Shown: one piece after another, positions 37,753-46,101 of the stretch
Layout: each line of letters begins with the position of its first letter
Numbering within the stretch: the first letter of the stretch is position 1
Assembly (NCBI RefSeq): GCF_900167935.1
Contig: NZ_FUYL01000004.1
Span: forward strand, 1 to 64,000
Direction of reading: 5' to 3'
From: Maribacter arcticus
GTDB taxonomy: Bacteria > Bacteroidota > Bacteroidia > Flavobacteriales > Flavobacteriaceae
DNA: 64,000 bases
The notes under the pieces: generated by a model
Seen by the model: the letters and a program-made list of their open reading frames with translations, nothing else
What the model was told of the DNA's origin: nothing
Databases searched by the model: none
Made by a program: the position numbers and the translations under genes

Positions 37753-38772
37753 ATGCCAGAAGATAGTATTGAACATATTGATTTTGAAAATTTAAACGAT
37801 AAAGCTATTTCAAAACCCTTAGTATCCCATATATATACCGCAGATCCATCTGCACATTATTTCAATGGAAGAATTTATATATATCCTTCTCATGATATAG
37901 AATCTGACATCCCTTTTGATGATTTAGGAAGTCACTTCGCCATGGAAGATTATCATGTGCTTTCATTAGATAATGTAAATAGTGAAGCCATTGATCACGG
38001 AGTTGCATTACATGTAAATGATGTTGCTTGGGCAGAAAAGCAAATGTGGGCGCCAGATGCAGCCCATAAAAATGGAAAATACTATTTATATTTTCCTGCA
38101 AAGAAAGCTGACGGTATTTTTCAAATTGGGGTTGCTGTTTCTGATAATCCTATAGGTCCATTTAAGCCGCAACCAGAGGCTATAAAAGGCAGCTATAGTA
38201 TAGATCCAGCTGTTTATGAAGATGAAGATGGCAGCTACTATATCTATTTTGGTGGTATTTGGGGTGGCCAACTACAAAAATACAGAGACAACGTTTATAG
38301 CTCTGAAAATGAATTACCAAAACCTGAGGAAAATGCCTTACTACCTATTGTAGCAAAGTTGACAGATGATTTACTAGAATTTGCGGAAGAGCCCAAAGAA
38401 ATTAAAATAGTAGATGAACACGGAAACTTAATATTAGAAGGTGATAATGACCGTAGATTTTTTGAAGCCTCATGGTTGCACAAGCACAACGGTAAATACT
38501 ATTTTTCTTATAGCACAGGCGACACCCATTTTATTTGCTATGCTATCGGTGATAATCCCTACGGACCATTTACATACGGTGGTAGAATTTTAGAACCGGT
38601 AGTAGGATGGACCTCTCATCATTCTATTTGTCAAGTAGATAACAAATGGTATTTGTTTTATCATGACAGTAGTCTTTCTAAAGGCATCACACATTTACGC
38701 TCTGTAAAAATGGCTGAAATTGAGCACCAAGAAGATGGTCATATAAAAACATTGACTCCCTATAGTTCGTAA
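37753..38772 (+). CDS. Cytoplasmic GH43 glycosidase (beta-xylosidase/arabinofuranosidase)
   Basis: A 339-residue five-bladed beta-propeller enzyme without a signal peptide. Predicted catalytic residues are the base Asp31 (TADPSAH), the pKa modulator Asp151 (SIDPAVY) and the acid Glu238 (FFEASWLHK). The likely job is to hydrolyse xylobiose or other imported oligosaccharides; arabinosidase activity is possible because GH43 families mix both. It starts three bases after the transporter gene, and the operon ends at the hairpin at 38800. Confidence 0.9.
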   Translation: MPEDSIEHIDFENLNDKAISKPLVSHIYTADPSAHYFNGRIYIYPSHDIESDIPFDDLGSHFAMEDYHVLSLDNVNSEAIDHGVALHVNDVAWAEKQMWAPDAAHKNGKYYLYFPAKKADGIFQIGVAVSDNPIGPFKPQPEAIKGSYSIDPAVYEDEDGSYYIYFGGIWGGQLQKYRDNVYSSENELPKPEENALLPIVAKLTDDLLEFAEEPKEIKIVDEHGNLILEGDNDRRFFEASWLHKHNGKYYFSYSTGDTHFICYAIGDNPYGPFTYGGRILEPVVGWTSHHSICQVDNKWYLFYHDSSLSKGITHLRSVKMAEIEHQEDGHIKTLTPYSS

Positions 38773-38799
38773 TTTCAGACAGCTAAAAACATCTTTTTC

Positions 38800-38846
38800 A
38801 ACATGATTAAATGAAACCAAATGGAATCATTTAATCATGTTTTCTA
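38800..38846 (+). terminator. Terminator of the xylan operon
   Basis: A perfect 15-bp inverted repeat (arms 38800-38814 and 38827-38841; AACATGATTAAATGA on the left) with a 12-base loop is followed by TTTCTATTTT. It is AT-rich but long, and lies 27 bases after the GH43 stop. It may also hold an operator-like element, but the downstream T-run favours termination. Confidence 0.75.
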
Positions 38847-39023
38847 TTTTGATATATCATAATTTAACTTCTAATATTTAAGTCTAGAAATATTTTAGAA
38901 TTGACTAGCCAAATATTTTGTTCAAGTAATATTTATTTAAATAGTAATTTCATCCTTTGAAATATAACAATTTGTAACCTTTTAGGTTTTACAATAGAAA
39001 AATCAAAATTTACGCATAACGGA

Positions 39024-40004
39024 ATGTCAAATAAAAAATATACAGTTTTAGGCGAAACCATTGAAAAAGGCAAAGGAGCACAACTCAATTTAGATATTGC
39101 CAAACTTCATACAAGAACTAAAATAGAAGTACCTGTAATTGTACAACGAGGTAAAAAAGATGGCCCCACCCTTTTAATAACAGGGGGCATACATGGTAAT
39201 GAAATCAACGGTGTAGAAATAGTACGCCAGTTGGTATCTAATAAGTACAACAAACCGGAGTGCGGTATGGTTATCTGTATTCCTGTAGTAAACATCTTTG
39301 GTTTTTTGAATCAAACAAGACAGTTTCCCGATGGTAGAGATTTAAATAGGGTTTTTCCAGGAAGCTTGCGCGGTTCTTTGGCAAGTAGGTTTGCCTATCA
39401 CTTAGTGAAAGATATTGCACCGGTTATCGATTATTGTATTGATTATCATACGGGTGGTGACAGTCGTTTTAATGCGCCTCAAATTAGAATAGATAAGAAT
39501 GATGCAGAAGGGCTTGCTCTAGCGAAAGTTTTTGGTGCAGAGTTTATTGTAAAATCTGCCGGAAGAGAAAAATCGTTTAGAGAGACCTTACATCAATTAG
39601 ACAAGAAAGTTTTGTTATATGAAGGTGGAAAATCACTTCAAATTCATCGTGATATTACAGATACCGGTATTGCTGGTGCCTTGCGTTTAATGCATCATTT
39701 GGGCATGCGTAATTTCGATAAAGAACTAAAACAAATGAATTCTAAGCCCATTACCCCAAAATTGGTAAATGCATCTAAGTGGTTACGAGCAAAACACTCT
39801 GGCATGTTTCATCCTATTGTAAAAGTGGGTCAAAAAGTGGAAAAAGGTACTGAATTAGGTAATATTTCAGGACCATTTGGGTATTTCGAGCGTAAAATGA
39901 AGGCTGGTGATTCTGGTTATATTATATGCATTAATGAGTCTCCCATTGTAAATCAAGGTGATGCTATTTTTCATATAGCACATGATATTGAGCAAATCAT
40001 CTAA
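39024..40004 (+). CDS. Succinylglutamate desuccinylase/aspartoacylase family protein
   Basis: A 326-residue zinc-dependent deacylase of the M14-like AstE/AspA family. Zinc ligands are His57 and Glu60 in GGIHGNEINGVE and His142 in DYHTGG; the substrate-binding GRDLNRVFPG is at 104-113. A C-terminal beta-domain (about 255-320, HSGMFHPIVKVGQKVEKG) resembles a barrel-sandwich hybrid seen in many uncharacterised members. The substrate is unknown, and true AstE activity is unlikely without other arginine-degradation genes nearby. The 251-base gap upstream contains the xylan terminator. Confidence 0.88.
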   Translation: MSNKKYTVLGETIEKGKGAQLNLDIAKLHTRTKIEVPVIVQRGKKDGPTLLITGGIHGNEINGVEIVRQLVSNKYNKPECGMVICIPVVNIFGFLNQTRQFPDGRDLNRVFPGSLRGSLASRFAYHLVKDIAPVIDYCIDYHTGGDSRFNAPQIRIDKNDAEGLALAKVFGAEFIVKSAGREKSFRETLHQLDKKVLLYEGGKSLQIHRDITDTGIAGALRLMHHLGMRNFDKELKQMNSKPITPKLVNASKWLRAKHSGMFHPIVKVGQKVEKGTELGNISGPFGYFERKMKAGDSGYIICINESPIVNQGDAIFHIAHDIEQII

Positions 40005-40100
40005 AACTTATTTTTATAAAGCTAATTAGTGAAAAGGGTTTTATTCATCTTTACTACTGATATATAAAATTAAGCGTAGAAAGTTTTAGTTTAAAAGAGG

Positions 40101-40517
40101 ATGACAGATATTGAAAAAACTTTAGAGAACAAAAGTGTACGTCCTACGGCTATGCGTATTTTGATATACAAGTATATGGCCGAAAAGGAAATTGCAGTCG
40201 CTTTAACCGATATTGAGAATGCTTTTGAAAAAGCCGAGCGCACTACGCTATACCGTACCCTTAAGACATTCGAGGAAAAAGGAATTGTACACCAAATAGA
40301 CGACGGTACCAATATCTCAAAATTTGCCCTGTGCGAACCTGGTTGTAACTGTGAATTAGACCAAGATTTGCACCTACATTTTCATTGCAGTAATTGTGAC
40401 AAAACGGTTTGCTTAACCGAACACAAAATACCACATATTAATTTACCTACCGGGTATATAGCCGAAGATGCAAATTTGGTAATTAAAGGCATCTGCGACA
40501 CCTGTAGCCAACATTAA
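40101..40517 (+). CDS. Fur-family metalloregulator
   Basis: A 138-residue repressor. The winged helix contains ERTTLYRTLKTFEEKGIV (about 49-66). Two cysteine pairs (HFHCSNC near 93-99 and GICDTC near 131-136) form the structural zinc site; HLHFHC supplies further ligands, and an extra CEPGCNC cluster near 76-82 adds more. It lies 44 bases before a Zn/Cd-type P1B ATPase, with a 19-bp palindrome in the gap starting at its stop codon, so it probably senses a divalent metal and controls the ATPase. Whether it is Zur-like or senses another metal cannot be told from sequence. Confidence 0.9.
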   Translation: MTDIEKTLENKSVRPTAMRILIYKYMAEKEIAVALTDIENAFEKAERTTLYRTLKTFEEKGIVHQIDDGTNISKFALCEPGCNCELDQDLHLHFHCSNCDKTVCLTEHKIPHINLPTGYIAEDANLVIKGICDTCSQH

Positions 40518-40535
40518 ATGCACTACAGTTGCATT
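40517..40535. promoter_or_regulatory. Fur/Zur-type 19-bp palindrome before the P-type ATPase gene
   Basis: AATGCA (40517-40522) and TGCATT (40530-40535) are perfect arms around the seven-base spacer CTACAGT. The size (19 bp) and position between a Fur-family gene and its likely target fit an operator. The next ATG is 27 bases downstream. A further TTGCAA occurs at about 40553. Confidence 0.55.
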
Positions 40536-40561
40536 CATAATTTTTCGAACTTGCAAGAATT

Positions 40562-42511
40562 ATGAAGAAGAGAAAAGTAAACCTTAGAGACCTCAAAACA
40601 ACAGAACATTCTAATGGTCATAACCATGATTACGCAGGTAACACGTCAATTATAAAAACCTACCTCCCTGCCATATTCAGTTTTATAATGCTGATGATTG
40701 GTATTGTGTTAAATTATTTTGAAACGTATTCATTTTTTGATGGATGGATACGCATTATCTGGTATATAGTGGCTTACATTCCCGTAGGCTTTCCGGTAAT
40801 AAAAGAAGGATGGAAAAGCATTATAAAAGGAGATTTCTTTACCGAGTTTTTCTTAATGAGTATTGCAACCATAGGTGCCTTTTCAATAGGTGAATACCCC
40901 GAAGGTGTTGCCGTAATGTTATTTTATGCCGTAGGTGAACTTTTTCAAGGAGCTGCCGTAAAACGCGCCAAAGGCAATATTAAAGCTTTACTTGATGTAC
41001 GGCCAAATGAAGCATTGGTCTTTCGTAATAATACATATATCTCTATTAATCCAGAATCGGTTGAAATAGGCGAGAAAATTCAAATTCGCGTTGGTGAAAA
41101 AGTACCGCTAGATGGTATTTTATTATCTGATAAAGCTTCTTTTAATACTGCGGCATTAACTGGAGAAAGCAAGCCAGATACACTTAAAAAAGGAGAATCG
41201 GTATTTGCCGGAAGCATAAATTTAGCAGGTGTTATTGATATAGAAGCCACAAAGGAATTTAAAGATAGTTCAATTGCCCGTATTTTAAATTTGGTACAAA
41301 ATGCTACAGCTAGAAAATCAAAAACTGAGCTTTTCATTCGCAAGTTTGCTCGTATTTATACACCTATAGTCGTTTATCTTGCAATTGGACTGACACTACT
41401 CCCTTACTTTTTTGTTGATGACTATGTGTTTAGAGATTGGTTGTATAGAGCATTGATATTTCTAGTTATCTCTTGCCCATGCGCCTTGGTCATTTCTATT
41501 CCATTAGGGTATTTTGGCGGACTAGGAGCTGCCTCACGAAACGGAATTTTGTTAAAAGGAGCTTCGTTTTTAGATAGCATGACCAAAATAAACACGGTGG
41601 TTATGGACAAGACAGGCACCGTAACCAAAGGTGTTTTTAAAATTCAGGATCTTGTTACAGATCAGATCTTTACCGAAGTTGAATTCATGAAGTACTTGAT
41701 CGCTATTGAAGAACAATCTACTCACCCAATTGCTAAAGCAATATTAGAATATAAGACGGAAGGAGAGGGTTTTAAGGCGACCGATGTTTCAGAAATTGCA
41801 GGTAAAGGTTTAAAGGGAATCGTTAACGGTAAAACTATTTTGGCAGGAAACAAAGCCTTACTAATATCGAACCAGATTAACGTTTCAACTGAAATTGACA
41901 ATATTGTAGAATCTATTGTTTTGGTTGCTATAGACGGAAAATTTGCTGGTTACGTGACGGTTGCAGATGAACTAAAAGATGACGCACACCAAGCGATTAA
42001 AGAAATACGGGCTGCTGGAATCACAAAAATTATAATGCTTTCTGGTGACAAAGATTCCATTACACAAAAAGTAGCAAAACAATTGGGCATTGACTGGGCA
42101 AAAGGTGGATTGTTACCTGAAGATAAGCTCGAAGAAGTTGAAAAGTTGAAAAAATTGCCTAGCACAAAAGTAGCCTTTATTGGCGATGGAATTAATGATG
42201 CACCTGTTCTGGCAGTTAGTGACATTGGTATTGCCATGGGTGGTCTAGGCAGCGATGTAGCCATTGAGACCGCAGACGTAATTATACAGACTGATCAACC
42301 GTCTAAAATTGCAAAGGCAATAAAAATTGGTAAATCTACACGAAGCATTGTATGGCAGAATATAGCATTGGCTTTCGGGGTTAAAGTAATTGTTCTGGCT
42401 TTAGGAGCAGGTGGTTTAGCTACTATGTGGGAAGCTGTTTTTGCTGATGTTGGTGTAGCATTATTAGCAATTTTAAATGCCGTTCGGTTACAAAGAATGA
42501 ATTGGGATTAA
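40562..42511 (+). CDS. zntA: P1B-type heavy metal ATPase (Zn/Cd type)
   Basis: A 649-residue efflux pump. It has the metal-site CPC at 305-307 (SCPCALV), phosphorylated Asp349 in DKTGTVTKG, the TGES loop near 201 and GDGINDAP. The last two helices carry a lysine (FGVKVIVLALG) and DVG (FADVGVALLAI), the signature of the P1B-2 class that exports Zn2+, Cd2+ and Pb2+. No N-terminal HMA domain is present; a His-rich stretch (EHSNGHNHDYAG, about 15-26) may bind metal instead. Probably regulated by the upstream Fur-family protein through the palindrome between them. Confidence 0.93.
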   Translation: MKKRKVNLRDLKTTEHSNGHNHDYAGNTSIIKTYLPAIFSFIMLMIGIVLNYFETYSFFDGWIRIIWYIVAYIPVGFPVIKEGWKSIIKGDFFTEFFLMSIATIGAFSIGEYPEGVAVMLFYAVGELFQGAAVKRAKGNIKALLDVRPNEALVFRNNTYISINPESVEIGEKIQIRVGEKVPLDGILLSDKASFNTAALTGESKPDTLKKGESVFAGSINLAGVIDIEATKEFKDSSIARILNLVQNATARKSKTELFIRKFARIYTPIVVYLAIGLTLLPYFFVDDYVFRDWLYRALIFLVISCPCALVISIPLGYFGGLGAASRNGILLKGASFLDSMTKINTVVMDKTGTVTKGVFKIQDLVTDQIFTEVEFMKYLIAIEEQSTHPIAKAILEYKTEGEGFKATDVSEIAGKGLKGIVNGKTILAGNKALLISNQINVSTEIDNIVESIVLVAIDGKFAGYVTVADELKDDAHQAIKEIRAAGITKIIMLSGDKDSITQKVAKQLGIDWAKGGLLPEDKLEEVEKLKKLPSTKVAFIGDGINDAPVLAVSDIGIAMGGLGSDVAIETADVIIQTDQPSKIAKAIKIGKSTRSIVWQNIALAFGVKVIVLALGAGGLATMWEAVFADVGVALLAILNAVRLQRMNWD

Positions 42512-42633
42512 AGCAAACTCGATGAAATCAATAGCGATCTATTTTTAATTGTCCGTTTTTCTCAAATTCATTAAAAGTAATAATTCCATTTGCTTGAAGC
42601 AATTGCTTCAAAATACTTTAAACATTATACTAC

Positions 42634-43019
42634 ATGGCTAACGAACTACATATCATAACCGTTCCTCAGTCAGTAATCGAAGGGATTAAATAAAAAACGC
42701 CTACAAGACTTTAAAAACCGACGAAACCTTCGAATCAGGTTTTTATACAATTATGGGTATAGATTTATCAGAATTTAAAACTATCAATTCCTTGATTTCA
42801 TATCAGATGACTATCCCCATTATGAATGTAAATGGTAAATTTTGTAAGGCTCTTAGAGCATTAGAAAAGGATAACGAATTTATCAAAAAATATAACGAAC
42901 AAATTGAGCTTTTTGGCCATATTCCATATTTCAAAATTCCCGACGTAGTTGATTATTATAAAGTTGACCCTTCGGACTATTTTATCAAGAGAATATTAAT
43001 TAAGTCAATGATGTACTAA
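42634..43019 (+). pseudogene. Broken hypothetical gene
   Basis: ATG at 42634 starts a frame reading MANELHIITVPQSVIEGIK and stops at 42691 inside an A-rich stretch. A second frame, open from about 42690, continues with KNAYKTLKTDETFESG and an 88-residue part starting MGIDLSEFKTINS at 42753, ending at 43019. The first part resembles the N-terminus of small flavobacterial hypothetical proteins that continue with xKxAYxxLKP, so the two pieces probably belonged together before a frameshift in the A-run. The C-terminal part (FGHIPYFKIPDVVDYYKV) matches nothing I know. A shorter working gene from 42753 cannot be excluded. Confidence 0.4.
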
Positions 43020-43465
43020 AATACGTTTGCTAACTTAGGACACCTATAGCAAATAGTGCAAAAAACGCCAAATTCAATAGCTTGAGCTTATTTGTCTAGT
43101 CTGCCATCACGATAGCTATCGGGATTGGATTTTGCTTTTAAAAGGAAAAAAACAAAATGTAAAAATTCGTCTCTGTGTTATCCCGATAACAATTTAGACT
43201 AAACGTCGGCGTCTTTTTACATGCTCATTTTTAAACAACCATTTACTGTAAAATAGTTAGCCTGACTAAAAGCTATATTTCAAAACAATAAGGTTATTAA
43301 TTGGTACAGTGTGATGTATCCTTCAAACTAAAAGTACTAGCTACAATTAACCGTTAAAAAGTATACCAATGGTTGAATTGATTTAACATTAAACTCCCGA
43401 TTTTAAGACAACATTGTAAGAGTTCGGGTATTTAACCCTTATACTACCCATGAACATTTAAAACG
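43020..43465. other. 446-base non-coding stretch with a dispersed palindromic repeat
   Basis: No convincing reading frame exists here. It contains the first copy of the 19-bp repeat (43106-43124), a perfect 6-2-6 palindrome GTTATCCCGATAAC (43187-43200), and 9-bp arms ATGTAAAAA (43157-43165) and TTTTTACAT (43214-43222) enclosing it. This cluster of symmetry suggests a mobile-element or recombination-site remnant, but no transposase fragment is visible. Confidence 0.5.
43106..43153. repeat. Dispersed palindromic repeat, copy 1
   Basis: ATCACGATAGCTATCGGGA (43106-43124) contains the 12-bp perfect palindrome CGATAGCTATCG. It is followed by TTGGATTTTGC and AAAAGGAAA. The same order recurs at 46102-46155. 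The copy begins 86 bases after the stop codon at 43019. Confidence 0.8.
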
Positions 43466-43615
43466 ATGTACATGGGAATGATAAAAGATAGAAAGAAATT
43501 CAAAAGAGCAAAAGAACAGACCAATCCAACAAATCCGACCGGTAACACCGACCAACTTACCAATCATTTTGATTATGATGAGACCACTGTAAAAAAACAA
43601 CAAAACAAAAATTAA
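43466..43615 (+). CDS. Small basic hypothetical protein (49 aa)
   Basis: An ATG at 43466 begins a 49-residue frame MYMGMIKDRKKFKRAKEQTN, rich in lysine and asparagine and ending in a second basic stretch. Two further in-frame ATGs (43472, 43478) could also serve. It is predicted to be soluble and disordered. It precedes another small ORF and the HPF-like gene on the same strand, so it may be a small stress-related protein. I recognise no family, and a chance frame is possible. Confidence 0.4.
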   Translation: MYMGMIKDRKKFKRAKEQTNPTNPTGNTDQLTNHFDYDETTVKKQQNKN

Positions 43616-43681
43616 GAGAATTGAAAATTACATAAGAGCAGAAGGAAAAAAATAAAGAGTAATTAATTAAAACAAATACAT

Positions 43682-43867
43682 ATGAGTACAACATATTTGA
43701 ACACCAAGTCAAGAGGAATAACCAAAACAGTAGCTGAATTCTCCAAACAAGATGGTCAGAGCAACAGGGAGTTTCGTGAATTTATCAAAGAACAAGTAGT
43801 GGAACATAGAAAAGAGGGATTGGACGTATTCAAGTCACCGAGACCAGGAGATGACCAAAAGAACTAA
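43682..43867 (+). CDS. Small hypothetical protein upstream of the HPF-like gene (61 aa)
   Basis: A 61-residue hydrophilic protein, MSTTYLNTKSRGITKTVAEF at its start, with a charged helix (NREFREFIKEQVVEHRKEG) and a proline-glycine tail. No signal peptide or membrane segment. It is encoded 105 bases before the HPF/RaiA-like gene in the same orientation. Composition and length suit a small stationary-phase or ribosome-associated protein, but that is only guilt by association. Confidence 0.6.
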   Translation: MSTTYLNTKSRGITKTVAEFSKQDGQSNREFREFIKEQVVEHRKEGLDVFKSPRPGDDQKN

Positions 43868-43908
43868 AAACCGCATAATGAGAATCGAAAATGGAGTATA
43901 ACAAAGGA

Positions 43909-43945
43909 CTAAAAGGCTATTCAAATAACTTAAATAGCCTTTTAG
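43909..43945 (+). terminator. Hairpin between the 61-aa gene and the HPF-like gene
   Basis: CTAAAAGGCTATT (43909-43921) and its exact complement (43933-43945) form a 13-bp stem with an 11-base loop. No T-run follows directly, and the HPF-like ATG is 28 bases downstream, so it could be a terminator, attenuator or RNA-stabilising element. Confidence 0.45.
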
Positions 43946-43972
43946 AAACCTTTAAAAAAAGCATAATAGACT

Positions 43973-44287
43973 ATGACAATTCAAATAAATACTGACAAAA
44001 CAATTACCGGAGAAGAAAGAAGTAGCGATTTTTTTAGTTCTCAAATTACCGAAGCATTAGAAAGGTTCGAATCTCATATAACCAGAATAGAGGTTCACTT
44101 AAAAGATGAGAATGGAAAAAAGGATGGATTTAATGATATCTCGTGTCTACTAGAGGCTAGACTTGAAGGCAGACAACCCATTGCAATCAGTAACCAGGCA
44201 AACACAATTGATCTTGCCGTAGCAGGTGCCATTGACAAAATAAAAAGTGCCATTGAAACCATTATAGGAAAAAGTCAAAAGCATTAA
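43973..44287 (+). CDS. HPF/RaiA-family ribosome-associated protein
   Basis: A 104-residue protein with the hibernation factor pattern: MTIQINTDKTITG at the start, SHITRIEVHLKDENGKKDG (about 34-52), CLLEARLEGRQPIAISNQA and DLAVAGAIDKIKSAIET. Hibernation factors bind the 30S decoding site and silence ribosomes in stationary phase or stress. Compared with short HPF it belongs to a variant common in Flavobacteriaceae that is often encoded among stress genes. No long C-terminal dimerisation domain. Cytoplasmic. Confidence 0.85.
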   Translation: MTIQINTDKTITGEERSSDFFSSQITEALERFESHITRIEVHLKDENGKKDGFNDISCLLEARLEGRQPIAISNQANTIDLAVAGAIDKIKSAIETIIGKSQKH

Positions 44288-44501
44288 TATTTATAAAAGA
44301 TTAAACATAATATTGATATTGAATCAACAGATAAAATGACGGATAATGAAAAAGACACCTTTTAGAAATCTAGTTGAAAGCTAAGTTTGATTAAAAAGCG
44401 CAGTTAAATATTTTGTTCTTCAAAATAAAAGAAATTACTACATTTATTCGATTATTTTAAGATTAAAAAGTAAGATACCAAAATCGAAAGAACAACTGTA
44501 C

Positions 44502-45368
44502 ATGAAGAAATTAATCTATATCCTTTCTTTTACTTTGCTTGGTTGTACAAATAGTGTTCCTGAAAATTCAATTGAAAAAGTCCCGGTTGTCGATTCGAAA
44601 AAATTAGATAAAATTCAAGTATTAAATGTTGGTTTTTTTCATTTTGGTTCTACTAGCGATGCTACCAAGGTTGAGTTTGATGAAAACAATGCTAAGGAAC
44701 AAGAAGAAATTCGAAAACTGTCAATTCAATTGGCGAAATTTAAACCCACCATTATATGTCTAGAATACCTACCTGAAATTGATAATGATATAAATAAAGC
44801 CTATCAAGATTTTTTAAAAAACCCTAGTGAGCTTAGTATGCAATATGGCGAATTGAGTATGGTAGGTTTTGATGTGGCTCGAATGAGCGGACTTGTTAAA
44901 GTCTATGGTATCGATAATCATATGAATTATAATTATAGTGTAGGAGATTTTATAGAAAATAGCCCAGAATTAACAAATGCTATTGACCCAGCAACCTATT
45001 TAGAAATAACAAACAATCCATTAAAGGCATATCCAGAACTTGAAAAGCGAAGCAGCAATTTTGATAATTTATCACTTTTAGAAAAGTTGGCATTAATTAA
45101 TAATCCGATAATGTTAGATTATTCTTTAAACGCAAACGCCGATAAACTTTTTTACGTGGGTATCGATGACAATTTTGTAGGAGCTGACCAAGCGGCCTTA
45201 TTTTACCATCGCAACATGAAAATATATTCTAACCTAAACCGAATTAAAATGAATAAGAACGATAGGGTTCTTATTCTAATGGGTTCTGCACATACGGCAA
45301 TGTTACGGGAGTTTATGAATCGAAGTCCGAAATATGAAATGGTAAATTCCCTGGATTACTTAAAATAA
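44502..45368 (+). CDS. DUF5694 domain-containing lipoprotein
   Basis: A 288-residue protein with a lipobox (TLLGC, Cys15). After a short linker it shows the DUF5694 pattern VLNVGFFHFGST, LAKFKPTIICLEYLPEID and a late MGSAHTAMLREFM. The arrangement of a beta-strand with histidine near the start, a glutamate-containing LEYLPE strand and the GSAH segment resembles the TraB/GumN/ChaN fold, so a metal-dependent hydrolase or heme-binding role is conceivable; this is inference. Monocistronic, with a hairpin terminator after the stop. Confidence 0.78.
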   Translation: MKKLIYILSFTLLGCTNSVPENSIEKVPVVDSKKLDKIQVLNVGFFHFGSTSDATKVEFDENNAKEQEEIRKLSIQLAKFKPTIICLEYLPEIDNDINKAYQDFLKNPSELSMQYGELSMVGFDVARMSGLVKVYGIDNHMNYNYSVGDFIENSPELTNAIDPATYLEITNNPLKAYPELEKRSSNFDNLSLLEKLALINNPIMLDYSLNANADKLFYVGIDDNFVGADQAALFYHRNMKIYSNLNRIKMNKNDRVLILMGSAHTAMLREFMNRSPKYEMVNSLDYLK

Positions 45369-45407
45369 AGTAAACACTTTTAAAACATCACTGTCTTTTT
45401 CAAAAGA

Positions 45408-45443
45408 AAGAAAAAGCCAATCTATACTAGGTGGCTTTTTCTT
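45408..45443 (+). terminator. Intrinsic terminator after the DUF5694 gene
   Basis: AAGAAAAAGCCA (45408-45419) pairs exactly with TGGCTTTTTCTT (45432-45443) across a 12-base loop. The stem ends in a T-rich 3' arm, 40 bases after the stop codon. Confidence 0.8.
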
Positions 45444-45565
45444 GAATACCCTCTGCCCCTATTTACAGTCACATAATCATCATATAAATAGAATGAGTAA
45501 CTTACTGATGTAAATTGGCTTGAGACCATATTGCGTTTAGCTGATTATTTAAGGAAAGATGAAAA

Positions 45566-46015
45566 ATGATATTCGACAGTAAAAAAGACATATTATTTAG
45601 TGCAATAATTCTTGGAATAAACTCATTTCTGATTGGAATCACAATTGTGGGAATTATTAATGGAGAAATGGAAAAAGATGAATATTGGACTCTAATTCTG
45701 ATTTTAGCTATTGTCGGACTTCTCTTTTGGCTGTATTTCGGAACTAATTATGAATTGTCCAAAAAAGACGGTTTGATTTATAGAAGTGGCCCTTTTAATG
45801 GAAAAATAAATACGGACAGAATAACTGAGATTATAAAAGGAAAAACTCTTTGGGTTGGATTTAGACCTGCTACCGCTAGAAAAGGGCTTATCATAAAATA
45901 TGACAAATACAACGAACTATATATTAGCCCGAAAACTAATGAATTGTTCATCAGTAAAATATTAGAATTGAACAACAAAATTAAAATATCTGACGGACAA
46001 GAGGAATTGAAATAA
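45566..46015 (+). CDS. Membrane protein with a bacterial PH-like domain (149 aa)
   Basis: Two hydrophobic segments (about residues 10-31 and 41-63) are followed by a soluble beta-rich region with LSKKDGLIYRSGPFNGKINTDRI and the R-K-G-LIIKY pattern of bacterial PH domains. Such proteins are uncharacterised small membrane proteins. The gene has no partner and is followed, 86 bases after its stop, by copy 2 of the palindromic repeat, which suggests it belongs to a movable accessory segment. Confidence 0.65.
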   Translation: MIFDSKKDILFSAIILGINSFLIGITIVGIINGEMEKDEYWTLILILAIVGLLFWLYFGTNYELSKKDGLIYRSGPFNGKINTDRITEIIKGKTLWVGFRPATARKGLIIKYDKYNELYISPKTNELFISKILELNNKIKISDGQEELK

Positions 46016-46101
46016 CTTCCTGAGAAGCCTACCTAAATCCTAAACGTAATGTTCACTTTAGTACTAAATCGAAAGGTCTGTATATATTTATAAAGTCGCT
46101 A

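Noticed and set aside
39024-40004. Succinylglutamate desuccinylase AstE of arginine degradation
   Set aside because: No other ast genes are present, and the zinc and substrate motifs are shared by the whole aspartoacylase family, so only the family name is given.
43891-43992. Short reading frame MEYNKGLKGY overlapping the HPF-like start
   Set aside because: It runs through the 13-bp hairpin and overlaps the HPF-like gene start in another frame; no family is recognised and it is more likely incidental.
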